Below, piece after piece: positions 9,182-17,861 of a stretch of DNA of 64,000 nucleotides. The translations under genes and the position numbers were made by a program. The DNA comes from Saprospiraceae bacterium (GTDB taxonomy: Bacteria; Bacteroidota; Bacteroidia; Chitinophagales; Saprospiraceae). The DNA lies in contig JADKGD010000074.1 in the NCBI GenBank assembly GCA_016717145.1, positions 1-64,000 of the forward strand, given 5' to 3'. A model generated the notes under the pieces. That model was not told the origin of the DNA. It made no database searches and was given only the letters and a program-made list of their open reading frames with translations. The first letter of the stretch is position 1, and every line of letters starts with the position of its first letter.

Positions 9182-10227
9182 TTAATTTACCTGATTTTTG
9201 AGTTTGAATGATTTGATAGATCTGTAGTTTAAATCATAGCAAACCCCGAGTTCAAACATGGCGCCGGATGCTTCAGGAAGGTCAACAAAAAATTGTCTGA
9301 TTGCAACTGAGAATTGGATATTTTGCGTAAAAACATATGGCGAATTATAATAATATAACGGCTTAGCACGGAAAATGGGTAAACGGTAAGCAAATATCAA
9401 TCCTGGACTCCACCCATCTGCATTGAATCCATCTTTGGTATTGGTATCGGTGTTGTACACCAGATTCATTCGGCAAAAATCTACTTCCATAGCAAGGCTC
9501 CATCGTGATCTGTGATATCCCAGAGTGGGTCCTATGATGATCATAGAAGGATATTTTCCCTGAGGTCTGGTTGAAGTGATAGGAAAATCTTTTTTCGTTT
9601 GGTACCATACAAATTCATATTTAATCCGGCTATCAAATTTTTAGATCTGTAATAAAAATCAATCTTCATACCACCACCAAACCCAAGATAATCAGACACA
9701 CTTCCTACAAATTGATTCATCATTCCGCCCAAAACCATTCCTGAACTAGTTTTTGATATAGCCAGTGAATCAAAATGTTCCATTTTCAGCATATTGAAAG
9801 AAAATCTATCTATTATCACTGGTTGATTAAATCTTTTGTAATATTTCGGAAAAAATATTTTAAGGAAATAGATAGACGTTTTGGGCTCTCCATTAAATAT
9901 TTCAGACTCAAAAAGTATAAATGGTGCGTTGGCTTTGAAAATACTGTCTTGAATAGCACTATCTTTAACTCCATTGATTTCTGTCAGTTGTCCTACTCCC
10001 ATGATATCTACCATATATATCAGCTCTATGGATTTGCCATCCAGACTGTCTCTTTGCTCCTGAGTAAATTCAATGCCCAATACTTTGATGGCAAGTGCTT
10101 GTTCACCAATGACGGGTTTTGCAAGGCGGAAAGAATCCTGCTGAGCAAAACCATGGATGATCAAACAAAAGAAGATGAATATACTAAAAAATACTTTCCT
10201 AAATTTATATCGTAATGGTATACGCAT
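9182..10227 (-). CDS. Exported protein, probable outer-membrane barrel; one frameshift
   Basis: Signal peptide (F-F-S-I-F-I-F-F-C-L-I-I-H-G-F-A-Q) followed by a domain of about 170 residues without known match, then alternating strands ending in aromatic residues (Y-R-S-K-N-L-I-A-G-L-N-M-N-L-Y, G-P-T-L-G-Y-H, F-E-L-G-V-C-Y-D-L-N-Y) as in small outer-membrane barrels. The downstream part lies in another frame; the change falls in a run of A (T on the + strand) near 9595, so one indel restores a protein of about 345 residues. Function unknown. No operon partner. Confidence 0.65.
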
Positions 10228-10368
10228 GTTTTGTTTTTTTTAAATATAATTATCAACCGGATTCAGACTAATTGATCATTTGGATAAGATGAAGATAAAC
10301 ATCTCAATGGTGCATACATCACGATCAAAAGTTCAACATTATCGGTTTTTTTTGTGCAATGACTGTAT

Positions 10369-10890
10369 CTACGTTTCATCTTTTGCTCTGAAAACCCACT
10401 TTGGAGATTGATGTACATTTTGACGCAATAGCAGATTTAACTGTCCTGTGTGGTGTTGTACATGTCTCATATTGTACAATAAAATTTCCAAAACCGGATA
10501 ATCCATAGCATCAGTATCCAAATCTTCGATAAAACGGTCATTTAATTTGTCTTCGGTCAAAGTATGAATGAATTGATAACCTTTTTCACGACTTTGCTTC
10601 AGATAATCAAGCAACTCTGTTTTGCTAAATATCCTATCCGGAATCAAATCATCTATGGCTTCTTTTGGTATTTCGTTTGCTTCTTTTATTGTGAAAGGCA
10701 ATTTGGGTATAAAATCTTTTGGTGGTACAGTCATGTAGTAGTCCAAAAATATCAGATTATGAAAAATGATGTAAAAAAACTGTTTATTCTCTTGTATAAA
10801 ATCCTCAGGACTAATTACAATTACATTTTCAAGCATATCAATACTTGCACCAAATTGTCGCCACAAACTTTCTTTTATCTTGTCTATCAT
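10369..10890 (-). CDS. DinB-like four-helix metalloprotein
   Basis: About 173 residues of the DinB/YfiT-like helical bundle. The putative metal ligands are visible in I-I-F-H-N-L-I-F-L-D-Y-Y near residue 50 and R-H-V-Q-H-H-T-G-Q-L-N near residue 145. Family members include thiol transferases and many proteins of unknown role. The ATG at 10890 (M-I-D-K-I-K-E-S-L-W) is preferred to the one 21 codons upstream, which adds a basic stretch not typical of the family. Confidence 0.8.
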   Translation of the reverse strand: MIDKIKESLWRQFGASIDMLENVIVISPEDFIQENKQFFYIIFHNLIFLDYYMTVPPKDFIPKLPFTIKEANEIPKEAIDDLIPDRIFSKTELLDYLKQSREKGYQFIHTLTEDKLNDRFIEDLDTDAMDYPVLEILLYNMRHVQHHTGQLNLLLRQNVHQSPKWVFRAKDET

Positions 10891-11098
10891 TTGACTTAGT
10901 TTACATTTTTTTTTCAAAAACCGGATATTCCAATTATCATGTACAAAGTTCACAACTAAACAACAACTGTATTGTCATAGTTTTTGGTAAGTTTATTGAT
11001 GAAGCATAACAAAGATAAATTTTATAAAAGTGAAATTTTGGGCTTCACTCATTTATTTTAAGGTAAGGTTTAGATTCAGATTGCTGATTTTATTTGTA

Positions 11099-11502
11099 CT
11101 ACACCGATGTATTTGATACTTTTTTGATGAGTATTTCCTGATCGCTGAAGATCATCCAGGAGAAGTCATAAACATAGTGGACCATCTTATTTTGTGCATT
11201 GATATGGTAATGGGTGATATACCCGAAGTGAAATTTTTGCTGTCCAGAAGTGCTCTGGGTACTTTTTTCTGGGTACTGTTTTTTCCCATGATTTCGAGCA
11301 GGATAGAGCGATTACGGTGTAGGATTTTGTCTATACGCTCAGAAGCTTCCGTCGTCACTTTATTGAGCTTGATGTGATGGTTGGCCTTGCAGGTGGCTGA
11401 GCAGAATATTTTGTCGGCCCGTCCTGTGACAGGTTGTTTGCATAGGCGACAAAGGCGTTGATATCGGTCTTTGGATTCAGATATGATGATGTCTGTTGGC
11501 AT
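11099..11502 (-). CDS. Zinc-ribbon protein of unknown function; one frameshift
   Basis: The N-terminal 45 residues hold a treble C-x2-C ... C-x3-C knuckle (R-L-C-R-L-C-K-Q-P and I-F-C-S-A-T-C-K), followed by a helix and, after a frameshift in the A-run near 11245, the conserved strand pattern H-F-G-Y-I-T-H-Y-H and V-Y-D-F-S-W ending at 11099. I recognise this architecture as a small conserved family in Bacteroidota without assigned function. Its start codon overlaps the beginning of the recombinase fragment on the other strand, so it marks the border of the accessory region. Confidence 0.6.
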
Positions 11503-11753
11503 GGCTTAAAATAAATTTTAGGTCACCGATTTTGAAAAACGAACAACCCATAAAAAGGGTAACACCGCATACCCTTAGGCATTGTTTTGCGACGCATCTT
11601 ATGGATAATGGTGTACAGTTGCCGTACATACAAGCTTTATTAGGACATAAAGACATTAAAACAACCATGATATATACTCATGTCACCAACGGGAGTATTA
11701 CCAATGTTGCCAGCCCTTTAGATTGCTTAAGACTTTCTATAAAAAAGCCCTGA
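11496..11753 (+). pseudogene. Tyrosine recombinase, C-terminal catalytic fragment (possible integron-type integrase)
   Basis: From about 11535 the frame reads R-V-T-P-H-T-L-R-H-C-F-A-T-H-L with the catalytic H-x-x-R, then L-L-G-H-K and the nucleophile in T-T-M-I-Y-T-H-V, closing with S-P-L-D-C-L. That ending resembles integron integrases (IntI) and related chromosomal recombinases. The first catalytic arginine, the whole N-terminal core-binding domain and any IntI-specific insert are missing. The first 13 codons are not family sequence. As it stands it cannot recombine. It lies 300 bases before the first cassette-like unit and points toward it. Confidence 0.7.
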
Positions 11754-11763
11754 AAGCAGGGCT
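11746..11763 (-). terminator. Hairpin with T-run on the minus strand
   Basis: AGCCCTG pairs with CAGGGCT over four bases and, read on the minus strand, is followed by six T. It overlaps the recombinase stop codon and would block transcription leaving the array on the minus strand. Confidence 0.55.
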
Positions 11764-12053
11764 AAGACAGACATATTTATAAACAAAAAGGGAAGGCAGT
11801 ACCTTGTCGTTGAATCTTTTTGTTTCCTATTCAGGCCCCAAGATGGTATGCGTGGCAGAGGACATACGGCATAAATGCCGGACAAGCATATAGATAAAGA
11901 GTCAATACAGGAAGTAACATATTTTTAATTTTTGGTCAAAATTTTGTTGAAATTCAGGATTTTGTGTGGGCTTGCCTTGATGATTATAGAAAAATATAAG
12001 CATTTTTTGGAATAGTGGGTGAAAAAATATATTTTTGGTGCGTAGATTAAATA
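11764..12053. other. Non-coding leader between recombinase fragment and first cassette
   Basis: No gene. It contains a small CGGCAT/ATGCCG hairpin near 11868-11881 and AT-rich sequence. By position this is where an attI-like site would lie, just before the first cassette boundary (GTTATGCCCA at 12054), but no family motif proves that. Confidence 0.35.
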
Positions 12054-12063
12054 GTTATGCCCA
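12054..12063 (+). other. Start boundary of cassette 1 (R'-like core)
   Basis: GTTATGCCCA is the exact reverse complement of TGGGCATAAC at 14657-14666, the left arm of the site closing this same cassette. This is the expected relation between the start of an integron cassette and the R'' of its own attC. Confidence 0.65.
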
Positions 12064-12194
12064 ATGCTATGACGACCGTGCAACAGACGAACATTATAGC
12101 TTGACATAAAACTTTTGTGTAAAACTTGACGACCAAACAGGACAGATTTAGACCTTAAAAACATTAACTTAGCGACATATATTTTAAGACGAGA

Positions 12195-12872
12195 ATGAAA
12201 CAAAAATTAACGATAGAAAACTTAATAAAAGAAGCTCAAATCTTCTGTGCTGAACAATCTAAATTTCAGCACAAAGAACTGTTTGGAGTAACTGACGGCA
12301 AAGCCGTTGGGACACTTATTGAACAGAAATTTCAAAAGCACTTAAACGACAAATACGAAGTTACAATTGGTTCTTCTGCAAGCGGTGTTGACCTACCTTC
12401 TGACGACATTTTAACCGACATCAAAGTAACTTCGATAAAACAACCTCAATCATCCTGCCCTTTCAAAGACGCTAAACAAAAGGTTTTCGGACTTGGTTAT
12501 AACTTACTTGTTTTCGTTTACGACAAATCGGACGACCCGAAAAGTAAAACAGCAACTTTGAACTTTGTAAGTTGTTCATTTGTTGCAAAAGAGAGAACGG
12601 CTGACTATACAACAACGTACCGTTTAAGAGAAATGGTTAAAGACAAAGCCAATGAAGCCGACATCATTGCTTATTTACAGGATAAAAATATTCCAGCAGA
12701 CGAAATAACGTTGTCGAAATTAGCCGAACAAATTTTAAAAACTCCACCTGAACAGGGTTACTTGACTATTTCAAATGCTTTACAATGGAGATTACAATAT
12801 CAACGAATTGTAACTCTTACAGATGAAGTAACAGGAATAACCAAAATTGTAAGCTATAACAAACCTCAATGA
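12195..12872 (+). CDS. Probable type II restriction endonuclease
   Basis: A 225-residue protein placed directly before an adenine methyltransferase. Residues 60-80 hold G-x-G-S-S-A-S-G-V-D-L-P and then I-L-T-D-I-K-V-T-S, a plausible PD-(D/E)xK core in which the D-x-K is clear, flanked by a conserved cysteine/proline loop. The tandem with the methylase is the main argument for nuclease function. Recognition sequence unknown. Its stop overlaps the ATGATG start of the methylase (translational coupling). The pair is the only cargo of cassette 1, so the cassette is a complete restriction-modification unit. Confidence 0.65.
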   Translation: MKQKLTIENLIKEAQIFCAEQSKFQHKELFGVTDGKAVGTLIEQKFQKHLNDKYEVTIGSSASGVDLPSDDILTDIKVTSIKQPQSSCPFKDAKQKVFGLGYNLLVFVYDKSDDPKSKTATLNFVSCSFVAKERTADYTTTYRLREMVKDKANEADIIAYLQDKNIPADEITLSKLAEQILKTPPEQGYLTISNALQWRLQYQRIVTLTDEVTGITKIVSYNKPQ

Positions 12873-14639
12873 TGAAAGTATTTGAAGCAAATATTACTCA
12901 TCAAGTTTCAGATTTCTTAAATGACAATCTGAAAAAGATTACATCTTTTGAAAAGGCAAATCAAAATGTATGATGCCTTCGGCATCATACATTTTTTGAT
13001 AATAATGAAGAATTGGAAATGCTTAAAAAAGTTCTTTCAATTACTAATAATGTTCTTGAAGAACCTGATAGAGCGGAATATGGCGACTTTCAAACTAATT
13101 CTGATTTAGCGAATAAAGTAACATTACACTTAGCTTCCAAAAACATTTCCCCCGAAGTTGTAATTGAGCCGACTTGTGGAAAAGGAAATTTTATTATTGC
13201 TTCTCTACGAAACTTCAAGGAAATTAAAAATGTTTTCGGTGTTGAAATTTATAAACCTTACGTCTGGGAAACTAAATTCAACATTGTTGATTTTTTTCTT
13301 TCTAATCCAAATTCAAACAAACCAGAAATTTCAATAGTTCATTGCAACGTTTTTGATTTCGATTTTAAAACTATTGCAAAGGAGCATTCTACGAATAATA
13401 TTTTGGTAATTGGTAATCCACCTTGGGTAACCAATTCAAAATTGGGTAGTTTAAACTCAACCAATCTTCCTAAAAAAACGAATTTTAAAAATCATAGCGG
13501 TTTAGATGCAATGACCGGTAAGGGCAATTTTGACATTGCTGAATTTATAACGCTTACTATGATTGAAACCTTTCAAAATATGAAAGGGAATTTATTGTTA
13601 TTGGTAAAAAATTCTGTAATCAAAAACATTGTTTTTGACCAAAACAAAAAATCGTTACAAGATTTCAGAAATTGAAAAACATTGCATTGACAGCAAAAAG
13701 GAGTTTAATGTTTCAGTAGAAGCAGCTTTGTTTTATTGCAAACTAAATTCACTACCGACATTTGAATGCAAAGAATTTGATTTTTATAACAATCTAAAAT
13801 CTCAACTCAAATTCGGTTGGTTGAACGATAAATTTGTTTCAAACATTGACACTTACATTCACACGAAAGAAATTGATGGAGAATGTCCTTTTGTTTGGCG
13901 ACAAGGTTTAAAACACGATTGTTCAACCGTAATGGAATTAGACAAAGTGAACGGACACTATGTAAATGGACTGAACGAAGAAGTAAAATTAGAAGATGGT
14001 TTAGTTTACGGTATTCTCAAAAGTTCTGACCTTAAAAACACAGTAATCAATCAAACACGAAAGTTTACGATTGTTACGCAAAAGAAAGTTGGACAAGAAA
14101 CAAAATATATCAAAACTGAATATCCTAAAACTTATCAATACCTGACAGAGCATCAAGCAAATTTCGATGCAAGAAAATCAAGTATCTACAACAATAAACC
14201 TTTGTTTTCAATATTTGGTATTGGCGACTATTCATTCAAACCTTTCAAAGTTGCAATATCAGGACTTTACAAGACATTTCATTTTACGCTTATTCTGCCT
14301 CAGGACAATAAACCTGTAATGCTTGACGACACTTGTTATTTGATAGGTTTTGACAAAATAGAATTTGCCGTTTACGCATTAATTCTTTTAAACTCTAATA
14401 CGACAGTTCAGTTCTTGCAATCAGTTACTTTTCCAGACGCTAAAAGGACTTTTACAAAAGACGTTTTAATGAGAATTGACCTTTTAGAATTAGCAAAACA
14501 AATTAACAAGACACAACTGCAATCAGAACTTGAAATGCTGAACGAAAAGTATAAACTCAATTTGACATTGAACTTGTGGGACAGTTTTATTAACGAAATG
14601 ACACCTGTAAACAATGGACAAATGGCAATGTTTGCATAG
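12872..14639 (+). CDS. Adenine-specific DNA methyltransferase (type II), interrupted
   Basis: About 590 residues. SAM-binding motif I is V-I-E-P-T-C-G-K-G-N-F (near residue 95) and the catalytic motif IV is I-G-N-P-P-W, as in N6-adenine methylases; the C-terminal half (after about 260) is a target-recognition region. Two problems are visible. An in-frame TGA at 12970 sits inside a perfect hairpin, and a frameshift occurs in an A-run near 13650, where F-D-Q-N-K-K continues as N-R-Y-K-I-S-E-I-E in the next frame. Both halves align end to end, so sequence error or recent damage are both possible. Cognate to the upstream nuclease. Confidence 0.8.
12963..12995. repeat. Perfect 15-bp inverted repeat inside the methyltransferase gene
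   Basis: AAAATGTATGATGCC, a TTC loop, then GGCATCATACATTTT, followed by two more T. It introduces the in-frame TGA. The reading frame is otherwise the same before and after, so it looks like a small palindromic insertion (or an assembly artefact) whose length keeps the frame. Read on the + strand it also has the form of a terminator. Confidence 0.7.
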
Positions 14640-14656
14640 ACCGGAAAAAGAAGCAC

Positions 14657-14778
14657 TGGGCATAACAGCGGTTTGGCGTAATGGCGGGTTCAGTGCTTCG
14701 TATGACAGTTTTGCGGTAGGTTCAAGTGCAGTTCTTCGTTTGAACTTTTGTGCTAAAAATCCGCCACTACTTCCTAAC
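14657..14778 (+). other. attC-like site closing cassette 1 (long type)
   Basis: Left arm TGGGCATAAC then AGC and GGTTTGGCGTAATGGCGGGTT; the right arm (AATCCGCCACTACTT...) pairs with the inner part only, so the far end is eroded. The left arm matches the start of cassette 1 exactly in reverse complement. The same AAC-AGC-...-GGC...GGCGGG layout recurs at the site holding intron A. Confidence 0.65.
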
Positions 14779-17315
14779 ATGGACGGTCGACACAAAGTCG
14801 AAAAATATAATTGTTGAACAACCGAGCGATAAAGAACTTAACCAATCAACTGCCAATTATTATTTCCTATCATTTTTCACCAAGGTAATTTACCTAGTTG
14901 CCATTGCCTTGGTGCTTTCTTCCGACTTGGCAACAGCCCAGCAAATCATCGTAAAGCCCATGCTACACAGTATCGGATATAGGGTACAAATGCCCCTCGG
15001 CTACGATGCCGATTCCACCGCTTTCACGGAAGTGCGCTATAGGGCTTTGGGACAAGACTGGCAGCCCGGTTTTCCTGCCGCCCGTCTTGCAATTGGAGAG
15101 TTTTGGGGCAGTCTTTTCCAACTCGTTACTGCTACGGGTTACGAACTGGAAGTCAGTTTGGTGGATTCCTTTCCTGTATTTGAAAAAGTCATCTTAACAG
15201 CGGCAACCACGACACTCGCCGTGCCGAATGTGCAGTCTTCGGGCAACCTCAAATGGGTAAGCCCCAACGGCATTGGCTCGGTTTATTCCGAAACCAGCCC
15301 CGGCAATTTGCAAACGCTGTTCGCTAGTGGATTGCCCTGCGGTACAACAGTTTTAATGAAAGGAGGGAATTATACACTTGATAACCTGAACCTCCAACTC
15401 AACACAGATTGCGCTGAAACCAAGCCAATCACTATCATGGCTGCACCAGGCGAATCACCTGTTTTCGACGGCGGCTCCTATGAGCAATACACCTGGACTC
15501 AAGGTACTGGAGATACCAGTATTTGGTGGACTAACCTGCCCGCCGACCTCGAATTCAACGCCCTTTGCCTTGTGGATGGCGAAAGAATGTACCCTTATGC
15601 TTTCCTGACACCTCCACCTATTGACCCCACTTATCCCAGCCTTTGGACCCTCGGCTTTGACCTCCCAGGCTATTATCGGAACAAGCAAAATCAGGTATTT
15701 ATAAAAACCCTAGACAAAAAAAACATCAACGATTCGGAGGTTATTTTTTCAAAACGATTCAATTGCCTGACCATCAATGGTAACAACAAAAATGTGCATT
15801 TGCGCATCAAGGGCATTCATTTCAAATACTATGGCAAGGGTTTGTGTCGCAAGGATTTTTTAGGCAATCCAATCGAGTGTTATCCCTCTAATACCTTACG
15901 CATTGTAGATGCTAGTCATGTTGTGGTGGACAATTGCATATTTGATTTCTGCAATTATCCGCTGACTTTTGAAGGAAATAGCAACGATAATATCGTGATG
16001 AACTGCCAAATCAAAGACGGTACGGGCTACTGGTCTCATGCGGCATTCAAAACATCAAGAGATGTTTTTCCGTGGTTGCTTGACGCTAGTTGTGGAAGTT
16101 ATGGCAGGTATCTGGAAAACGCAGGTATACATATCGCACCCAATGCGGGACAAGAGACCCAAGGTAATATTGTCTGGAAAAATACCGTGGAAGGTGTGGT
16201 AGGTGGAATTTCTTTAGGCTCATCCCAACGGTTCGATCATGACAGAAAACGATGTTTATGAAAACAAGGTTTCCTGGTGTTATGATGGCATTGATGCTTT
16301 AGGTGAACAACGAAATGCACGCATTTGGCGCAATGAAGTCAGCCATTGTCCGGTTGGGACATCGCTCATTTTTAGGGAACAAAAACCAGTATATATTTTC
16401 CGCAATGTGTATCACCACCTTGACCAACGGAAGAATTATCGAGACGACCCGAATTTTCAAGATTGTAACAATACCGCAACCCACCAGTCATGGTCCACTG
16501 CTCTTAAATTGAATGCCGGGACTGAAACCGACCCAAATGACCTGATTTACTTCATTCACAATACGGTACACTCCAATGAACCACTCGCCTTCAACCTATA
16601 TCTTTGGACGCCAACATGGAAATTGTTGCAACTACGCAATAACATATTTTATAGTGAAGGGATATCCAATTTCATGTTTGATGGTGTCATAAACCAACCC
16701 AAGTATAGTTTCGAATCAATCGGCAACAATGTAGTAAACGCAGGCAACAATGTAAAGGGCATCGTCCGCCCAATTCACGGGGGGCTTAACGAGTGCTTTG
16801 AGTACGAAAATATGGGAGATCTGGAAAGTGGTCTGTCTGGCACAACGGGAAGCTCTTTTTCTTTTTTTGAAAATACGCTGAATGAATTGCCACATTTTGT
16901 TGACCCTGAAAATGAAGACTTTCACCTCCTTCCCACCAGCCCATTGATTAACCAAGGATTGCCAGTACTGGGCTTCAACAATCAATTTGAAGGCATTGCA
17001 CCAGATATTGGGGCTTTCGAGTTGCCCGATTCCATTGTTTCCGTGCAGCCAGTTATATTGCTAGAAACGGGTTTGGTTATTTTTCCGAACCCTTCAACAG
17101 GTGAGTTTTTTGTGCGATTCAATTCACCGGGCGGTGTTGCGGACTTGCAGGTATGGGATTCGCAAGGCAGGTTGCTTGCTGAAAAACATGTCTCTGACTT
17201 GCCCTCAGGCAAGCAAACGCTTGGGGTTAATATTTCAACATTTCAAACTGGGGTCTATTTTTTAAAAATTTGGTCTGCTGAAGGAATAGCGACAGGACGA
17301 TTAATGAAAAAGTGA
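14750..17315 (+). CDS. T9SS-secreted right-handed beta-helix protein; one frameshift
   Basis: About 850 residues in two frames joined near 16225. A hydrophobic signal (V-I-Y-L-V-A-I-A-L-V-L-S-S ... A-T-A-Q) lies some 60 codons into the open frame, so the true start is uncertain; the frame opens with a TTG inside the preceding attC-like site. The middle (about 240-700) shows repeated short N-x-I/V-x-x-N-x-I strands typical of parallel beta-helix polysaccharide lyases or binding proteins. The last 80 residues (I-F-P-N-P-S-T-G-E-F ... G-V-Y-F-L-K-I ... R-L-M-K-K) are a type A T9SS sorting domain. Codon use is visibly richer in G+C than in the neighbours, which supports a foreign origin. Its stop codon lies in the left arm of the next attC-like site. 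Confidence 0.8.
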
Positions 17316-17400
17316 GAACAATGCACTCAACGCCAACCGCCGCCAAAGCCTAACTCGAAGCCAACGCAGGCGGCGGTATGCGTGAGTGCCCCCGTTAATC
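17313..17400 (+). other. attC-like site closing cassette 2
   Basis: GTGAGAAC-AAT then GCACTCAACGCCAACCGCCGCC, pairing with GGCGGCGGTATGCGTGAGTGC, then CCCC and GTTAATC. The AAC plus three-base spacer before the stem and the G-TT after it follow the pattern of the other sites. The matching start of cassette 2 was not found. Confidence 0.6.
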
Positions 17401-17403
17401 ACA
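17394..17403 (+). other. Start boundary of cassette 3
   Basis: GTTAATCACA is the reverse complement of TGTGATTA+AC, the left arm of the site closing this cassette (17854-17861, completed by AC at 19756 after the intron). Confidence 0.7.
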
Positions 17404-17451
17404 ACAATAACAAACAAAATTAAATTAATAATAATAAAAAAAAAATTAAAC

Positions 17452-17670
17452 ATGAGTAAATTTATTACACTTACAAACCAAAACGGTAACTATCCAATAC
17501 TTCTAAACACTGACCATGTTGTGTATTTTAGCGAATTCGACAACGGCACTCACGTATTTCTGAACAATCTTTTAGAAATACCTAACAAAGAAGAAAAAGA
17601 TTATTACTACTATTCTATTGAAGTATCTGAATCTTTATCTGCAATAGAAAGTTTGCTTTTTGAATTGTAA
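17452..17670 (+). CDS. Small cassette protein of unknown function
   Basis: 72 residues from the ATG at 17452, preceded by an A-rich leader. The sequence M-S-K-F-I-T-L-T-N-Q-N-G-N-Y-P-I-L-L-N-T-D-H suggests a small beta-rich fold (several strands, then an acidic loop). I do not recognise the family. It is the main + strand gene of cassette 3, and small unknown proteins are the usual cargo of integron cassettes. Confidence 0.6.
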   Translation: MSKFITLTNQNGNYPILLNTDHVVYFSEFDNGTHVFLNNLLEIPNKEEKDYYYYSIEVSESLSAIESLLFEL

Positions 17671-17804
17671 TGTTCTTTAATTTCTTTTTTCTTTTCATCA
17701 GTGAATTCTTTTATGTCAAATGCTTTATTTAAATAAAGAATTGCATCTTCTCTTGAAATAAAGTTCCTGTTTAATGTTCCTAAAAAATCTTTTAAAATAT
17801 CCAT
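17610..17804 (-). CDS. Possible small helical protein, antisense in cassette 3
   Basis: 64 residues, mainly charged helix (F-I-S-R-E-D-A-I-L-Y-L-N-K-A-F ... K-K-K-E-I-K-E-H-Y). It has a proper ATG, a gene-like composition, and overlaps the end of the + strand gene by about 60 bases tail to tail. No family recognised. It could be a chance frame, but its amino acid make-up is less odd than the usual shadow frames. Confidence 0.35.
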   Translation of the reverse strand: MDILKDFLGTLNRNFISREDAILYLNKAFDIKEFTDEKKKEIKEHYNSKSKLSIADKDSDTSIE

Positions 17805-17861
17805 GACTAAACAATTTTACAGCCAACCAAACTTTTAACAGAATTAGAATAACTGTGATTA

